A stretch of 64,000 nt of DNA, taken from Cerrena zonata (lineage: Eukaryota; Basidiomycota; Agaricomycetes; Polyporales; Cerrenaceae). A program made the position numbers and the translations under genes. Below the pieces are notes generated by a model. That model saw only the letters and a list, made by a program, of their open reading frames with translations, was not told where the DNA came from and searched no databases. Positions 38,971 through 49,000 of this stretch are shown here, piece by piece (positions within the stretch are counted from its first letter, which is position 1; each line of letters begins with the position of its first letter). Location: positions 1-64,000 of the forward strand of contig JASBNA010000074.1 in the NCBI GenBank assembly GCA_038087015.1, given 5' to 3'.

Positions 38971-40590
38971 TTATTTCATCGATTCGAACTCTTCTGGCTT
39001 TCTCAAACCATTTTTGATAAGCGAGTTAACTCTTACGTCCTCACCATATTTGACTAGATACACGGCACATAGGAAACCTATCCATAGTAAAGCAGCACTA
39101 TATGTACAAGTCCACCCAACACCGATTTTGTTGATACTTTTCAAGCAAACGGCAGAGGCCAATGCAGCCGCCAAATATCTCGTAAAGTAACTACTACCAA
39201 TTGCATCACCAGCTAATTCAGGCATTGAATCCACACAATAAGTGTTACTTGCTGGGAAGATGTTTGTTTGAGCCAAACCACTGATAAACATAAAGATTAT
39301 TGGTACCGCCATTCCACCCTTTTCTTTCTCAACTGACCAACCATATATCAAAATACTAACTGGGTAAATAAATCCCAAAGGAATATAGGTTTGAAGTAGT
39401 CTATCTTCAGGAACTCTTCTACCTCTTTTCTTTTGATATTTTCTAACAACATAATCTGCCCATTTACCACCGAATAAACTGCCGACTAAGTAGCCTAACC
39501 CAGGAGCCAAGTAGAATAAACCACTATAGACTGGTTTTGTTAAGTTAAACCTTGGATCCATTACGTATCTGATTGGAGTTAGCAAAGAATACATATTGAA
39601 AACCAAAGATATAGTGATATAACCATCAATGACTAAAGTTGGATACTTTAAAGCCTTAATGATTCTGAATGGGTTTATTGGAACTAGGACAAATTTCTTT
39701 TTTGGGTTTGTCTTTTTAGCTTCTTTTAAAATCTTTGAATGTCTGGTTTCAACGGAAGTCTCTTCTAGAAGAACAATTGCCATTACGCAAACCAAAAAAC
39801 CAATACCAGCTAAAGCCCAGAATATAACTCTCCAACTAGTATAATTAACAATGATACCACCGATTACTGCACCAAAAGCGGTACCTAATTGAGCTCCACA
39901 TATAATGTAAGACATGCAAGCACCTCTTTCACGAGGGATGTATAAATCAGCGACCACATGAGCACCCACACTAAAGAAAGAAGTACCAAATATGGCAGTC
40001 AAAGCTCTAAAAATGAAGAACATTGCTAAATTTACCGAAACAGCCACCAAGATGGTTGATACCGAGAACATGAAAGAACAAACAATGAAAGTGATTTTTC
40101 TTCCATAGATATCAGAGATTGGAGAAAATATACAAGGAGAAATCGACATGAATATGCAATAGACTGCACTTGAAATATTAATAACTTCCCCAGAGGTACT
40201 AAATCTTGAAGCGATTTCTGGAACGGCTGGTAAAAATGACAAACCAGATAATGGCGACAAGAAGCACGATAACGAAGCAACCGCAACATATAACTTTTTC
40301 TTACTAGCTGGGAAACGATTGAATTTTGGATCATCGGAAATACTATTAACTTTTTCAATCTCTGCTGGTTCCAGATCAGGTATTGGATTCTGCACTTGTT
40401 GTTCAAGATCAGTGTCTTTAGACCTTCTGGATTGAATCCTGGATATTTGTCTCGAAACTGCATCCTCTGTTACCCCAGGTAGGTCTAATGGTACAGCATC
40501 GTAATGATCAGCATGAAAATGAGCTTCATTTGAAGTATCGGAGTTTAGACTCGAGTCAGAAGTATGATTCAGGGCTGTTTCCTTTGCCAT
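38971..40590 (-). CDS. MFS multidrug:H+ antiporter, DHA1 family
   Basis: A 539-aa transporter with start ATG 40590. A 95-residue hydrophilic N-terminus precedes 12 predicted membrane segments. MFS signature A-like SPISDIYGRKITFIV follows segment 2, and DLYIPRERGACMSYIICGAQ in the loop 4-5 region is typical of the DHA1 QDR/TPO/dityrosine group. The cytosolic loop (ETRHSKILKEAKKTNPKKKF) is basic. Substrates in relatives include quinidine, polyamines, bisformyl dityrosine and azoles; the specific one cannot be told. The plasma membrane is likely. It is convergent with the SP-RING gene and tandem with the F-box gene. Confidence 0.9.
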   Translation of the reverse strand: MAKETALNHTSDSSLNSDTSNEAHFHADHYDAVPLDLPGVTEDAVSRQISRIQSRRSKDTDLEQQVQNPIPDLEPAEIEKVNSISDDPKFNRFPASKKKLYVAVASLSCFLSPLSGLSFLPAVPEIASRFSTSGEVINISSAVYCIFMSISPCIFSPISDIYGRKITFIVCSFMFSVSTILVAVSVNLAMFFIFRALTAIFGTSFFSVGAHVVADLYIPRERGACMSYIICGAQLGTAFGAVIGGIIVNYTSWRVIFWALAGIGFLVCVMAIVLLEETSVETRHSKILKEAKKTNPKKKFVLVPINPFRIIKALKYPTLVIDGYITISLVFNMYSLLTPIRYVMDPRFNLTKPVYSGLFYLAPGLGYLVGSLFGGKWADYVVRKYQKKRGRRVPEDRLLQTYIPLGFIYPVSILIYGWSVEKEKGGMAVPIIFMFISGLAQTNIFPASNTYCVDSMPELAGDAIGSSYFTRYLAAALASAVCLKSINKIGVGWTCTYSAALLWIGFLCAVYLVKYGEDVRVNSLIKNGLRKPEEFESMK

Positions 40591-41465
40591 ACCCTGCAAA
40601 TTATTGAATCTTACTTAGCATAGAAAATAAGATTGCAAGAAGGAATTGAAAATAGTAGGGCTGAAACCCATCTATATATACTTGCAATCTCGGAGACCGT
40701 GTCCGGCATTGGCCGTAAATTTCCGTCATCATCTCGATATATTTGACGTTTTTCCACCACGAAAGACGGAACCACACTGTGGGCTCCTGGGTGACATTAC
40801 CTGGGCTAGCTGGGGAACCCAGCCTAGAGCCTTTATCAAAGACGATGAAGATGGACACCCAAAGAACGTCTTCCACCCACCAGGTTTATTGGTTAGGATT
40901 GCCAAAAACGGACCAGCAGCCATTGCGGAGTAGGAAAAAACAGTTGGTTAGCCTGGAAAAATCGTGTCACCAAAAAATTTCTGAAATTGGCCAAAACTTG
41001 CTGAAACTGTTTCCTTGTAATCTTGAGCGTATTCCGAGAATCTTTTGTTAGTAATATGTGTAGTAAAAAATGGATATTCGTTGAGTTATACCAGAAAAGG
41101 GAGAACACACTGAACTCCGACAATTATGACAAGAGGGGAACAGTTTACCCACACAAAACTTTGGTTCCAAACAATACGGCGAGCAAAATTGTGCCTCTAA
41201 CGAACAACAATACTGCTGGTTTCTTGCACCAGGTGTACGTGGAGCATGAACCAGTCGGTATAAGATATTACGGGTAATTACAGAAGGATGAATGGTGCAA
41301 ATTATGTTCAAGCTAGAGATTTGCAACCTGCAAAACCCTCGCTATCTAATCTGCAAAGAGGTTTGGGGTGGTTTTTTTGCAGTTTAATGGATTACAGGTT
41401 AGGTTTTGCACTTGATAAGTAAGCCATTGGGCTAATATGCATTAAGAACTAATATACAAGAGAAA
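40591..41465. other. Intergenic region between MFS and F-box genes
   Basis: About 875 bases, less AT-rich than other gaps. It has overlapping short frames on both strands, none with recognisable features. A GC-rich segment (40786-40840) contains imperfect inverted repeats around GGGCTAGCTGGGG and AACCCAGCC. A Rap1-like GGTGTACG is at 41232-41239. This is the MFS promoter plus the 3' side of the F-box gene. Confidence 0.45.
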
Positions 41466-43064
41466 TCAGATGTTGTAACCAACTAGATTATTAAATTTTG
41501 GCAGATGAGCGAAGTGACCCAAGTTTTGGGTGAGTTGTTCAAGGTTAATGGAGCTGGTGTCGACATCCTTCAAGCTGAGGGAATTGACGGTGTTGGATAA
41601 ATGAATATCGAGAGGTTTACTTATATGACTCAAGTTTAATTGATATAAGTTGTTTTCATTGGAGTACGAAACCAAAGGATTTTTGGATAATGATAAGATG
41701 CGTAAATTGTTGGGTAAATGAAGATGGTTATTAAAATCCACAAAATCGTTGTAAGATAAGTCAAGGTACTCAAGATCCTGCAAGAGTTGAATATTGGAAT
41801 TCTCTAAGGAGGATAATTTATTTTGGGATAAGTTCAATTTAGCCAAGTGTGGAGGGAATTGTAAAGAGTGGGTATTCGTTAATGAATTTTGTGTTAAGTT
41901 CAAATTTTTTAAATCCAAAGGTAACTGAATGTACGATTTGTTAAAGTAATCGTCTGAAATTTCAACATTAGCTGAAGATTCATTCAAAAAATGAACATTA
42001 CCAATTTCATTAGTATATTGAGATAATTTTATAGACAAGTCCTTTAACTCATTTGGCAAGTTGAAATTGACTCTACCTTGACAGTCATTCAAAGTATAAG
42101 TGAAGCTAAGCAAATTCTTCAAAAAAACATTTGCTTCATCAACAAAGAAACTATTCTCCAATTCGAGTTTCAAAAGAGGTAAATTCAGTATATCATTCAA
42201 ACTCAACTTACTATTCCTTATGGTTAAGAATTTAATTGATGGTGGTAACTTCAATTGGTTTAACTGGGTCGTGCGGTGGCTCGATATGGTTAATGCAGTT
42301 AAATGGTTGAATCGAGTGAAATCAACGTCATCCACGTTACCAACAACCAACTCTTCAATATTTTTACATGGGAGGGACGACGATGAGTAGTTATTAGGTA
42401 AAGATTTTATCAGGAGCCTTTTCAAGTTTGCAGGAATCAATTTTAATGACTTGATCTGGCAATCGCCAATTTCCAAAGTATTCACGCTTGGAAGCTTTGT
42501 ATTGAACAAGGAGTAGTCGAAATCCACGTTGTTTATGCCTAAAGTTCTCAAGTTACTAAAGACTTCAAGGTCTGTTATTAAGAAGTTTTGATAATTGGTA
42601 TGGCCATTTATGGTGACAGCTTTAATATTATCGAAATTGGAGTAACATTCATTAGCATTGATGATATTAGTGGCGGATTTGTTATTAATCTTGATGTTTT
42701 GACATTTTTTTAATAAGTTTGGATATAATTTGTATAATGGGAATAAATTCCAAATTGACTCCACTTCTAAAGTATCGGGATTCAAGAAATCTTCATAATT
42801 AGAAGCAAATTTCAAAAATGATAATATCGAGTTAAACTTGATATATTTACCATCGTTAAACTGGAAAGTTGAATCTGCTTCTAAATCAAAATCATCTTCT
42901 TCAGCATCAGTTTCTTCACTAACACTAGCCAGGATTAATATGTTCTTGAAAAAAATATTGAAGATGTAGGGTCTCAATTGTACGTCATTATAGTACAATT
43001 GCAAATCACTCAATGGTAAGTGACTCAATGACTCAATTAACAATTCTGTTGGTAACCCATTCAT
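41466..43064 (-). CDS. F-box / leucine-rich-repeat protein
   Basis: A 532-aa protein. The first 45 residues (MNGLPTELLIESLSHLPLSD) look like an F-box, the Skp1-binding module of SCF ubiquitin ligases. The remainder consists of irregular leucine-rich repeats: NLRTLGINNVDF, LPSVNTLEIGDCQIKSLKLI, HLAKLNLSQNKLSSLEN, DLEYLDLSYNDFVDF and NLRILSLSKNPLVSY. The usual role is recruiting a substrate to SCF, but the substrate is unknown. Asn/Leu richness and divergence suggest a fast-evolving, CTG-clade-type family. The start ATG at 43064 overlaps an out-of-frame ATG at 43060. Confidence 0.72.
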   Translation of the reverse strand: MNGLPTELLIESLSHLPLSDLQLYYNDVQLRPYIFNIFFKNILILASVSEETDAEEDDFDLEADSTFQFNDGKYIKFNSILSFLKFASNYEDFLNPDTLEVESIWNLFPLYKLYPNLLKKCQNIKINNKSATNIINANECYSNFDNIKAVTINGHTNYQNFLITDLEVFSNLRTLGINNVDFDYSLFNTKLPSVNTLEIGDCQIKSLKLIPANLKRLLIKSLPNNYSSSSLPCKNIEELVVGNVDDVDFTRFNHLTALTISSHRTTQLNQLKLPPSIKFLTIRNSKLSLNDILNLPLLKLELENSFFVDEANVFLKNLLSFTYTLNDCQGRVNFNLPNELKDLSIKLSQYTNEIGNVHFLNESSANVEISDDYFNKSYIQLPLDLKNLNLTQNSLTNTHSLQFPPHLAKLNLSQNKLSSLENSNIQLLQDLEYLDLSYNDFVDFNNHLHLPNNLRILSLSKNPLVSYSNENNLYQLNLSHISKPLDIHLSNTVNSLSLKDVDTSSINLEQLTQNLGHFAHLPKFNNLVGYNI

Positions 43065-43285
43065 CTTGGTATATTAGCAATACATACAAAATTGCAGACT
43101 TCCTCTGATGAAAATTTTTGATATATATTAGCTGATTAGAAAAAGAATCGATGATCCGCCTCTTGCAATCATTTCTTTTTCTGGGGTAACCTTCGGTATA
43201 ATTATTGGTACAGACACTCCCCGGTACCACTACTGAAAACAAAAAGAAAAGAGAGAAAGTTTTTTTTTTCTCCCGATAAGCGTGA

Positions 43286-43300
43286 GGTGCACGGGTGCAT
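43286..43300 (+). promoter_or_regulatory. Rap1/telomere-like motif in divergent promoter of F-box gene
   Basis: GGTGCACGGGTGCAT, 222 bp upstream of the F-box gene ATG. It contains the variant core GGTGCACGGGT also seen near SLS1. Binding is inferred. Confidence 0.4.
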
Positions 43301-45494
43301 GGCCAGTGGGATACCGATGACCAAAAGAACCAGAAGTCAAGCAAACCGTATTTTGATGCAAGAACGTATAGGAGAAGGCCAGGGTGAAAGGAGCTGCTCC
43401 CTGGAAAGCCTATTGTGGCTTTTCGGGAGGGCAAGACCTAAAGGTGATTTTGCAACCAAGGATAATCACACAAACTATAAGAGACCATCACCTTTTGTCT
43501 TGAGATGCATTCTCCTGTGTGACACTTATATTCGTGTCGCCTATATGTAGACTAGATAATTTATGTCACTTTGACAATTTGGCCAGGTTCGTATTAAGTT
43601 TTCTGAATCCTATAAAGGTTAACTGTACGAGGGACTCCCTACTGGGCCTAGTTCTTTCAGGTTTATCGATACGCGCACGTGACCCACCACCGAAACCGAC
43701 GTAGTGGTCTCGAGCCGTACACCAGGTTCTTTTGGCTTACATAATCAGTATTTTATTTTATTTTTTTTTTTTTTTTTCTGACTTTTTTTTTTTTTTTTGG
43801 TCTTTGTAAAAAAAAAAAATACAAAGGTTTTATTACACGTAACGGTTGGGCTTTTTGATACTTTCGCCTCTTCCCGCAATAGCGGAATTATCATCTGATG
43901 TAGATCAGATTAAATTAGAGTAGTAACCTGAAAGCCATAGTGCTGTACGAAAATGATCTAACGAAGCTACATACATCATTTAAAGGATCAAAAATAAACA
44001 TTTAACATCATTTAATAAGCATTTAATGAAACATAAAATAACTAGTTAGCAAAAATCTCGCCTAATAACCGATTATTCTGCGCATCACTTCCCTTTTAAG
44101 GTTATTACAATAGAGACGGGCGGAATTAATATTATTATTAATTTTAAAGTTTAAAAAAATAATAGTTTTTGAATTACATAAATGAAATTTTGCACAATTC
44201 TTGTACATATTTTTAACTAATTATTCTTAGTTAACGAAAAAGAAAGTAAGGTAATAAAAAAGAATTATTGAAAAAAATAAAAAAAGATTGAAAAAAAAAA
44301 AAAGAAAAAAATAATGAGATTAAAATGAAAAAATAACCACACTAAGTACCTTACCTGGAAATCTTGTCGTAAACGTTTCATCAAGATTTAATTAAAGCCA
44401 ATTTTTGTGTTTTAATTCCAAAGAAGGTGTTTTTTCTCTTTTAAGCATATGTGTTATGAAATGAATAACCCCGAAAGGATCAGTTTTTTATTATTTCTAT
44501 CCTTCCTGTGACAGCCCTTATTCAAACCTGGCTTCGTCACTGGAACCAAATGTATGGTTGGAGTAAAATAATGCTAGCCTAATTTTGCCAACAATTTTAT
44601 CGCTTAAAAAATATCCTCAACTCATTTTAAGTTTAAGGGTAAAGGAATTTCAACACCCCTTCCTACATGGGGGGAATTAATTGTTTTAATCAATTTATTG
44701 ATGAATCGGCTAATGATTCCCTGCATTATATTACCAAGATTGATTTTGCTAAATCCTTATTCTGCTTATTTTCTTGTACGGAATAACTCGTTTCGGCCAC
44801 AAATTTCATAAGCTAGCTTCGCTGACTAACCCATACTTTTTCCCATTTGAACATTTAGCAGGATGGAAAAGCATCTGGTGCAGCTCCCCGAATGCTTCAA
44901 TACAAGAGATGCAGATTTCAATAAATTATTTTCTAAGTTATTTTCTATTATTTGTTTTTTCTATTCACTTTATTATTTTTTGACTTAGTTACCTGCTGGA
45001 TCACTTGCTTTTTGGGGGAGTTGGTGGATTGCGTTGGGGGGCCGATCGATCTGAACGGCGCGAAGATGCGAGCACACCACGCATATCCGAGGGGGTCGGT
45101 TGTGCGTGGGCGGCCGGTCTGTTCTTTCCGCATGCATGTCGCAGCATGCAAGTATGTCCATCTATTCTCTTACTTGGATTAGGTTTTTGTACATGAAAAT
45201 TGTTTTTTACAATTTTTTTTTTTTTTTTTTTTTTGACTTTGTTATTTTTGTAATAAAAGCGAAACAAAAAAAAAACGAACAAAAAAATAAAATAAAATAA
45301 AAATATAGCACCCTCGGATTTACCTCTTTCTCCTTCCGAAAAAAAAAAAGAAAATTTTTTTGTTTTGTTAAAAAAAAAAATTTGTTTGGTAAATCTAAAA
45401 AGGCTAAAAATCACCCAAATTTCCTATCACAGAATGTGGAATTTATATAAGTACAAATAAATTTCTCTCTAAAATCGGATCTGGTAAACAGAGT

Positions 45495-45525
45495 TAATAG
45501 TGTACTCTAAATTTATACACTATTA
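45495..45525 (+). promoter_or_regulatory. Perfect 10-bp hairpin immediately before the zinc-cluster start codon
   Basis: TAATAGTGTA (45495-45504) and its exact reverse complement TACACTATTA (45516-45525) flank an 11-nt loop. The stem ends 2 nt before the ATG at 45528. As RNA it would sit under the scanning ribosome; as DNA it is a symmetric site near the transcription start. Confidence 0.7.
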
Positions 45526-45527
45526 GA

Positions 45528-46442
45528 ATGACTCAGCTACCGTCAGTTTCGGAATTAATTGTGGGTACTTCCTTAAGTGATAATAGGCTAAAACCATCCA
45601 AATCAACTGAAAATATACCTCGTGTCTCAAGTACTCATTCATTAGGATTTAATTCAAGGAAAAATTCGATAAATGATAATCCAATTTATAGACCTTCGCT
45701 TCCAATAAGAAGATTAACCGAACCATCGATTAACTTTAATCCAATATCTTCAAGTAGAAACCATTCAATAACTTCATTAAATGATAAATATTCATCTCAA
45801 CAAAATTCTCCCCAATCAAATCCAGCTGGTACTGGGTTTGTAAATTCAAATTATAATATAAATTATTCAAATGAGCCATCTCCAACTAATCAATTAGGTT
45901 TCAATATTCCACCTCCTCCACCTCCTTCAATACAACATCATGCACATAATGCACATCATGCACATATACAAATGCCTCCTTTACCGAACATGTCTGCTCC
46001 CCCTCCTCCTCCACCACCCCATCACCAACCACAACCTCACCAACAGCCTCATCAACCTCATCAACCTCATCAACCTCATCAGCCTTATTATACTTATCCG
46101 GTGTACGATCCATATGGAATGATGTTACAACAACCATTTAATCCACAATATAATATGGCTCCAATTAACCCATACGAAGCCAATAATGCTTTAATCAATA
46201 AAAGAAGAATCATCAAGAGAAGAACAAGAACAGGATGTCTTACTTGTCGTAAAAGAAGAATCAAGTGTGATGAACGTAAGCCACATTGCTTTAATTGTGA
46301 ACGTAGTAAGAAATTATGTCTTGGATATGAAAATTTAAATTCAAAATTTGGTCCAAGTAATTTGAATTCAAAATTTAATAAAAGTGAAGATAATTTAAAG
46401 AAAAATGAACGTAAAATGTCAGTTTACGATATGATTGGTTGA
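45528..46442 (+). CDS. Zn2Cys6 transcription factor with C-terminal zinc cluster
   Basis: A 304-aa protein. The zinc binuclear cluster is at about residues 236-262: [13 protein letters not shown] then [10 protein letters not shown] and ERSKKLC, spacing C-x2-C-x6-C-x6-C-x2-C-x6-C, preceded by a basic arm ([10 protein letters not shown]). Location near the C-terminus is unusual, since most fungal members carry it N-terminally. The N-terminus has a hydrophobic motif ([12 protein letters not shown]) and the extreme C-terminus reads KMSVYDMIG. Between them are Ser/Asn-rich and Pro/His-rich ([22 protein letters not shown]) low-complexity tracts suited to activation or condensate formation. No fungal-specific TF middle-homology domain is present. 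The specific ortholog is not recognised. Confidence 0.85.
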   Translation: MTQLPSVSELIVGTSLSDNRLKPSKSTENIPRVSSTHSLGFNSRKNSINDNPIYRPSLPIRRLTEPSINFNPISSSRNHSITSLNDKYSSQQNSPQSNPAGTGFVNSNYNINYSNEPSPTNQLGFNIPPPPPPSIQHHAHNAHHAHIQMPPLPNMSAPPPPPPPHHQPQPHQQPHQPHQPHQPHQPYYTYPVYDPYGMMLQQPFNPQYNMAPINPYEANNALINKRRIIKRRTRTGCLTCRKRRIKCDERKPHCFNCERSKKLCLGYENLNSKFGPSNLNSKFNKSEDNLKKNERKMSVYDMIG

Positions 46443-46546
46443 TTTATTTGGATATGGGGCATTTTTGGCATTGGGTTTCATTTCTTGATTTGTATTTTAT
46501 ATCATTCTATTTTATATTTTCTACAATAATACAAGGTAATATAATA

Positions 46547-47410
46547 TTAATTTGTTAATTTTTGTAATCTAAATAATTCATATTTTTGTAATTCAGTAAT
46601 TTCTTTAAAATCTTGTAAATGACTTGTTAAAATTATTGTTTTCAATAACTTGAAATCTCCATAATTCAAATCAACTTTCCCCCATTTATAATTTCTTCCC
46701 CTTGATACTATTCCAAAAGGTATTTTTTTTTGTAAATTAACTAATTCATAATCTGAATCTTCGAAAAAATCAATAAAATTGAATGTTTTCATATTTTCTA
46801 ATTGATTTACAATTGTTTCATGAGTTAATTTAAATTCTTCCCGTGTTAAACAATCAACCTTATTTAAAACTGGGATTAAATTAACTCGTTCACCAATTTT
46901 TTCAATTACTTTAATATCTAATTCACTCAATTTACAATCAATAAAGTATAAGCAAAGATGAATTCTGGAATCATTTTTTGGTCTTATCCGATTGATTTTG
47001 GTTTCTTCATCCAAGATTGCTTGAAACTTGTTTTCAATAAATTGATTAATTTGATTAATTTGTTCTTTATTATTTAATTCATTACCAAAATTTGAAGTAA
47101 TTGATATATTCAACTTGATGGGAACGGAATTTTCGATAATTTCTTTGCTGACGCTAACTATACTTAATTTTTCCAGCTTATTCTCCTCAAAGGCTAATTC
47201 TTCCTCACATAAACTACTGATAAACAGTTTTTTACCGACTCCATTCTTACCAATCAATAATAAGTTGAAATTAATTCCTCGTTTATTAACTTTAAGCAGT
47301 TTTAGCTGTTCTGGAACAAACTATAAAAAGATTAGTATGAGGCATTTCCGTTTCACCATTGCGAAAGGCATTTCTTTACATTAGCGTGGTTTCGTACATA
47401 CTTTAGACAT
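46547..47410 (-). CDS. Divergent septin-like GTPase (one intron)
   Basis: Exon 1 is 47402-47410 (MSK) and exon 2 is 46547-47320, giving 260 aa. The frame continues upstream of residue 25 only through the intron. Septin features: the pre-P-loop block LKVNKRGINFNLLLIG, a P-loop-like GKNGVGKK, the RIHLCLYFI block, NKVD at the G4 position (LIPVLNKVDCL) and the septin-unique element GIVSRGRNYKWGKVDL. It is degenerate: the P-loop lacks Ser/Thr directly after GK (the following CTG may be read Ser), the usual Switch regions are shortened, and there is no C-terminal coiled coil. Length 260 compares with 320-430 in typical septins. It resembles sporulation-type (Spr3/Spr28) divergence, but orthology is not established. 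Confidence 0.75.
47321..47401 (-). other. Intron of the septin-like gene
   Basis: 81 nt on the minus strand. The donor GTATGT (47401-47396) directly follows codon 3 (AAA). The branch-point-like TACTAAT is near 47337-47331, followed by the acceptor CTTTTTATAG ending at 47321. Joining AAA to TTT restores a septin-like N-terminus in frame. Confidence 0.82.
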
Positions 47411-47476
47411 CCTGCTTACCGAAACGACGATGGAAGTAGGTTTTAAAGTTGACAAATGCAATATCTTCGAAACCGG

Positions 47477-47487
47477 GGTGTACGGGT
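47477..47487 (-). promoter_or_regulatory. Rap1-like motif upstream of the septin-like gene
   Basis: GGTGTACGGGT on the + strand, 67 bp upstream of the septin-like ATG (47410). Same core as the other sites in this window. Binding is inferred. Confidence 0.5.
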
Positions 47488-47732
47488 CTCATCTACACCC
47501 TGGCGGACTAACAAAATTAACAAAATTGACAAAATTTAAAAAAACGCAAAAACGCAAAAACGCAAAAAAAAAAATCTCGAGGTGTACCGATTTACCAGGC
47601 AAGGGAACTAACTATATAAGGCATGACTGAAATGCCAAAATAAAGTTTAATAAAGAAAGTTAATCGGTTATAACCCGTATATAACCAATGATAATTGTGA
47701 AAGCTTAAACATTTAGGATTAAACAATTGAGA

Positions 47733-47855
47733 ATGAAAATCCCTGAAATGCTTGTTATCATTTTAGCTTTATTTATCATGGTTATGATTGAGCGCTTTCC
47801 ACAAGATTCTTCTTTAAATCCAACGCATAATCTAAAGGTAATAACTATTCAATAA
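47733..47855 (+). CDS. Candidate small membrane ORF (40 aa), doubtful
   Basis: An ATG-initiated 40-codon frame whose first half is strongly hydrophobic (PEMLVIILALFIMVMIERFP) and would form one membrane segment. The tail is polar. An alternative is splicing from a GTAATA at 47838 to the CAG at 48038-48040, using TACTAAC at 48004, which would only change the last few codons. No family is recognised, and a chance frame is quite possible. Confidence 0.22.
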   Translation: MKIPEMLVIILALFIMVMIERFPQDSSLNPTHNLKVITIQ

Positions 47856-48825
47856 ACCGGATCTTATTGAGTTGTTCTTGTGAAATTTGTTCGGTTAATT
47901 TTTTTCGTTTAATTGTTAGTCAAGTATTACCGGCCAATTAATTAAACTTAACTCTACTTACGGAATTTCAATTTATCAAAATCTAAAGAAATAATTAGTC
48001 CCATACTAACCTTAATTTCTTTTCAATTTTTGTAAATCAGAAAGTATTTTCTTAATAGATAAATCTTTTTTTTACCTTTCGTTTAATTGTTGCTATCAAC
48101 TAAAACTACTCAACCGAATTCTCGGAATTCAACTTCTACTTGGTAACCATCTCATGTCGGTATTAAGATTACTAATACTCCTTCTATCTGCTTATTGTTT
48201 AATAGCCTAGTCAAGGGGTACCCATGTTAATTTTACCGATTCCTTAAATAAGGATCCTAAAACTTAAAACAATACGTTTGTATCACTGGCAATTACTCCC
48301 TTTTGGCCCAAAATAATACAATTAGCTCCTCGTGAATTCTTTCACTTTTTCTTGATGACGTTGTGCCCTTTTGTTTTACGAGCAGTTTCTAGCGAAGGTA
48401 CGGAGGTGAACCCAGCGCTGCAACCGTACACCACTAACAAAAACAAAAAAACACCCACACCCACACGTACGTCTACAGGGAGCTTCATGCACATGCACAT
48501 GCACTTGACCCGGTATGCGGATTATATGAACAATGCGTCACGTAAATGCGGGTTTCTTTTGCGGATATATGTCAGGTGGTCTAAGCCTGAGTTGGGTCTG
48601 TGGCTACGCAACTGATCTTTGTTGTATCTGTTATGATTGTTGTAGTGGTTGTATTTTTATTGTATTTTTGTTGTATTTTGTTGTATCTTTGTAGTATTTT
48701 TGTAGTATCTTTATTGTGTCTTTATTATATATTATATATTTATTCTTATATGTAAGAGTAGAGCACGATGTATACGAATTTTTTGCTGGCAAGTTTTTTG
48801 GTTTGGGTTTTTTGGTTTTCGGTTT

Positions 48826-48885
48826 TTTGTTTTTTTTGTTTTTTTTGTTTTTTTTGTTTTTTTTGTTTTTTTTGTTTTTTTTGTT
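48826..48885. repeat. G(T)8 microsatellite
   Basis: About seven units of GTTTTTTTT (9 bp). Because 9 is a multiple of 3, it opens frames on both strands (FLF repeats forward, KKT repeats reverse) that are not genes. It lies 115-175 bp from the UTP13 stop. Confidence 0.85.
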
Positions 48886-49000
48886 TGATTCAGTTCGCTT
48901 AGAATTTCTTCTGATAGGGGTCTTTTAAGTAAACTTACTTTATTCCGTACTTGATTTTTATTAAATTTCAATTATAAATAGAAGATATACAATAGCAAAG

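Larger units (their letters stand above)
43065..45527. other. 2.46-kb intergenic region upstream of zinc-cluster factor
   Basis: An unusually long divergent gap. Seen: a Rap1-like GGTGCACGGGTGCAT (43286-43300) and CCGTACACC (43715-43723); T tracts and A tracts at about 43755-43820; an AT-rich block (44130-44340); a CG-rich island (about 45010-45150) containing several CGG/CCG triplets; T/A tracts at 45210-45370; and a perfect hairpin ending 2 nt before the ATG. Short frames (such as 43287-43550) are not convincing. The length suits a heavily regulated transcription-factor gene with a long 5' leader. Confidence 0.55.
47411..49000. other. 1.6-kb repeat-rich intergenic region between septin and UTP13
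   Basis: Holds a Rap1-like site (47477-47487), a 40-codon candidate small ORF (47733), a stray TACTAAC (48004-48010) with downstream CAG, a GC-richer segment (48360-48610) with CCGTACACC and ACACCCACACCC words, a degenerate TTGTTGTAT array (about 48620-48730) and a G(T)8 microsatellite (48826-48885). No RNA gene could be identified. Confidence 0.5.

Noticed and set aside
40600..41326. Several overlapping 60-100-codon frames between the MFS and F-box genes
   Set aside because: Frames on both strands overlap each other, none has a recognisable motif, and they lie in the MFS promoter.
43287..43550. 87-codon plus-strand frame upstream of the F-box gene
   Set aside because: No family signal, mixed composition, and overlap with a Rap1-like site; likely chance.
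48716..48971. Frames encoding FLF and KKT repeats on opposite strands
   Set aside because: Produced by the 9-bp G(T)8 microsatellite, whose unit length keeps frames open.
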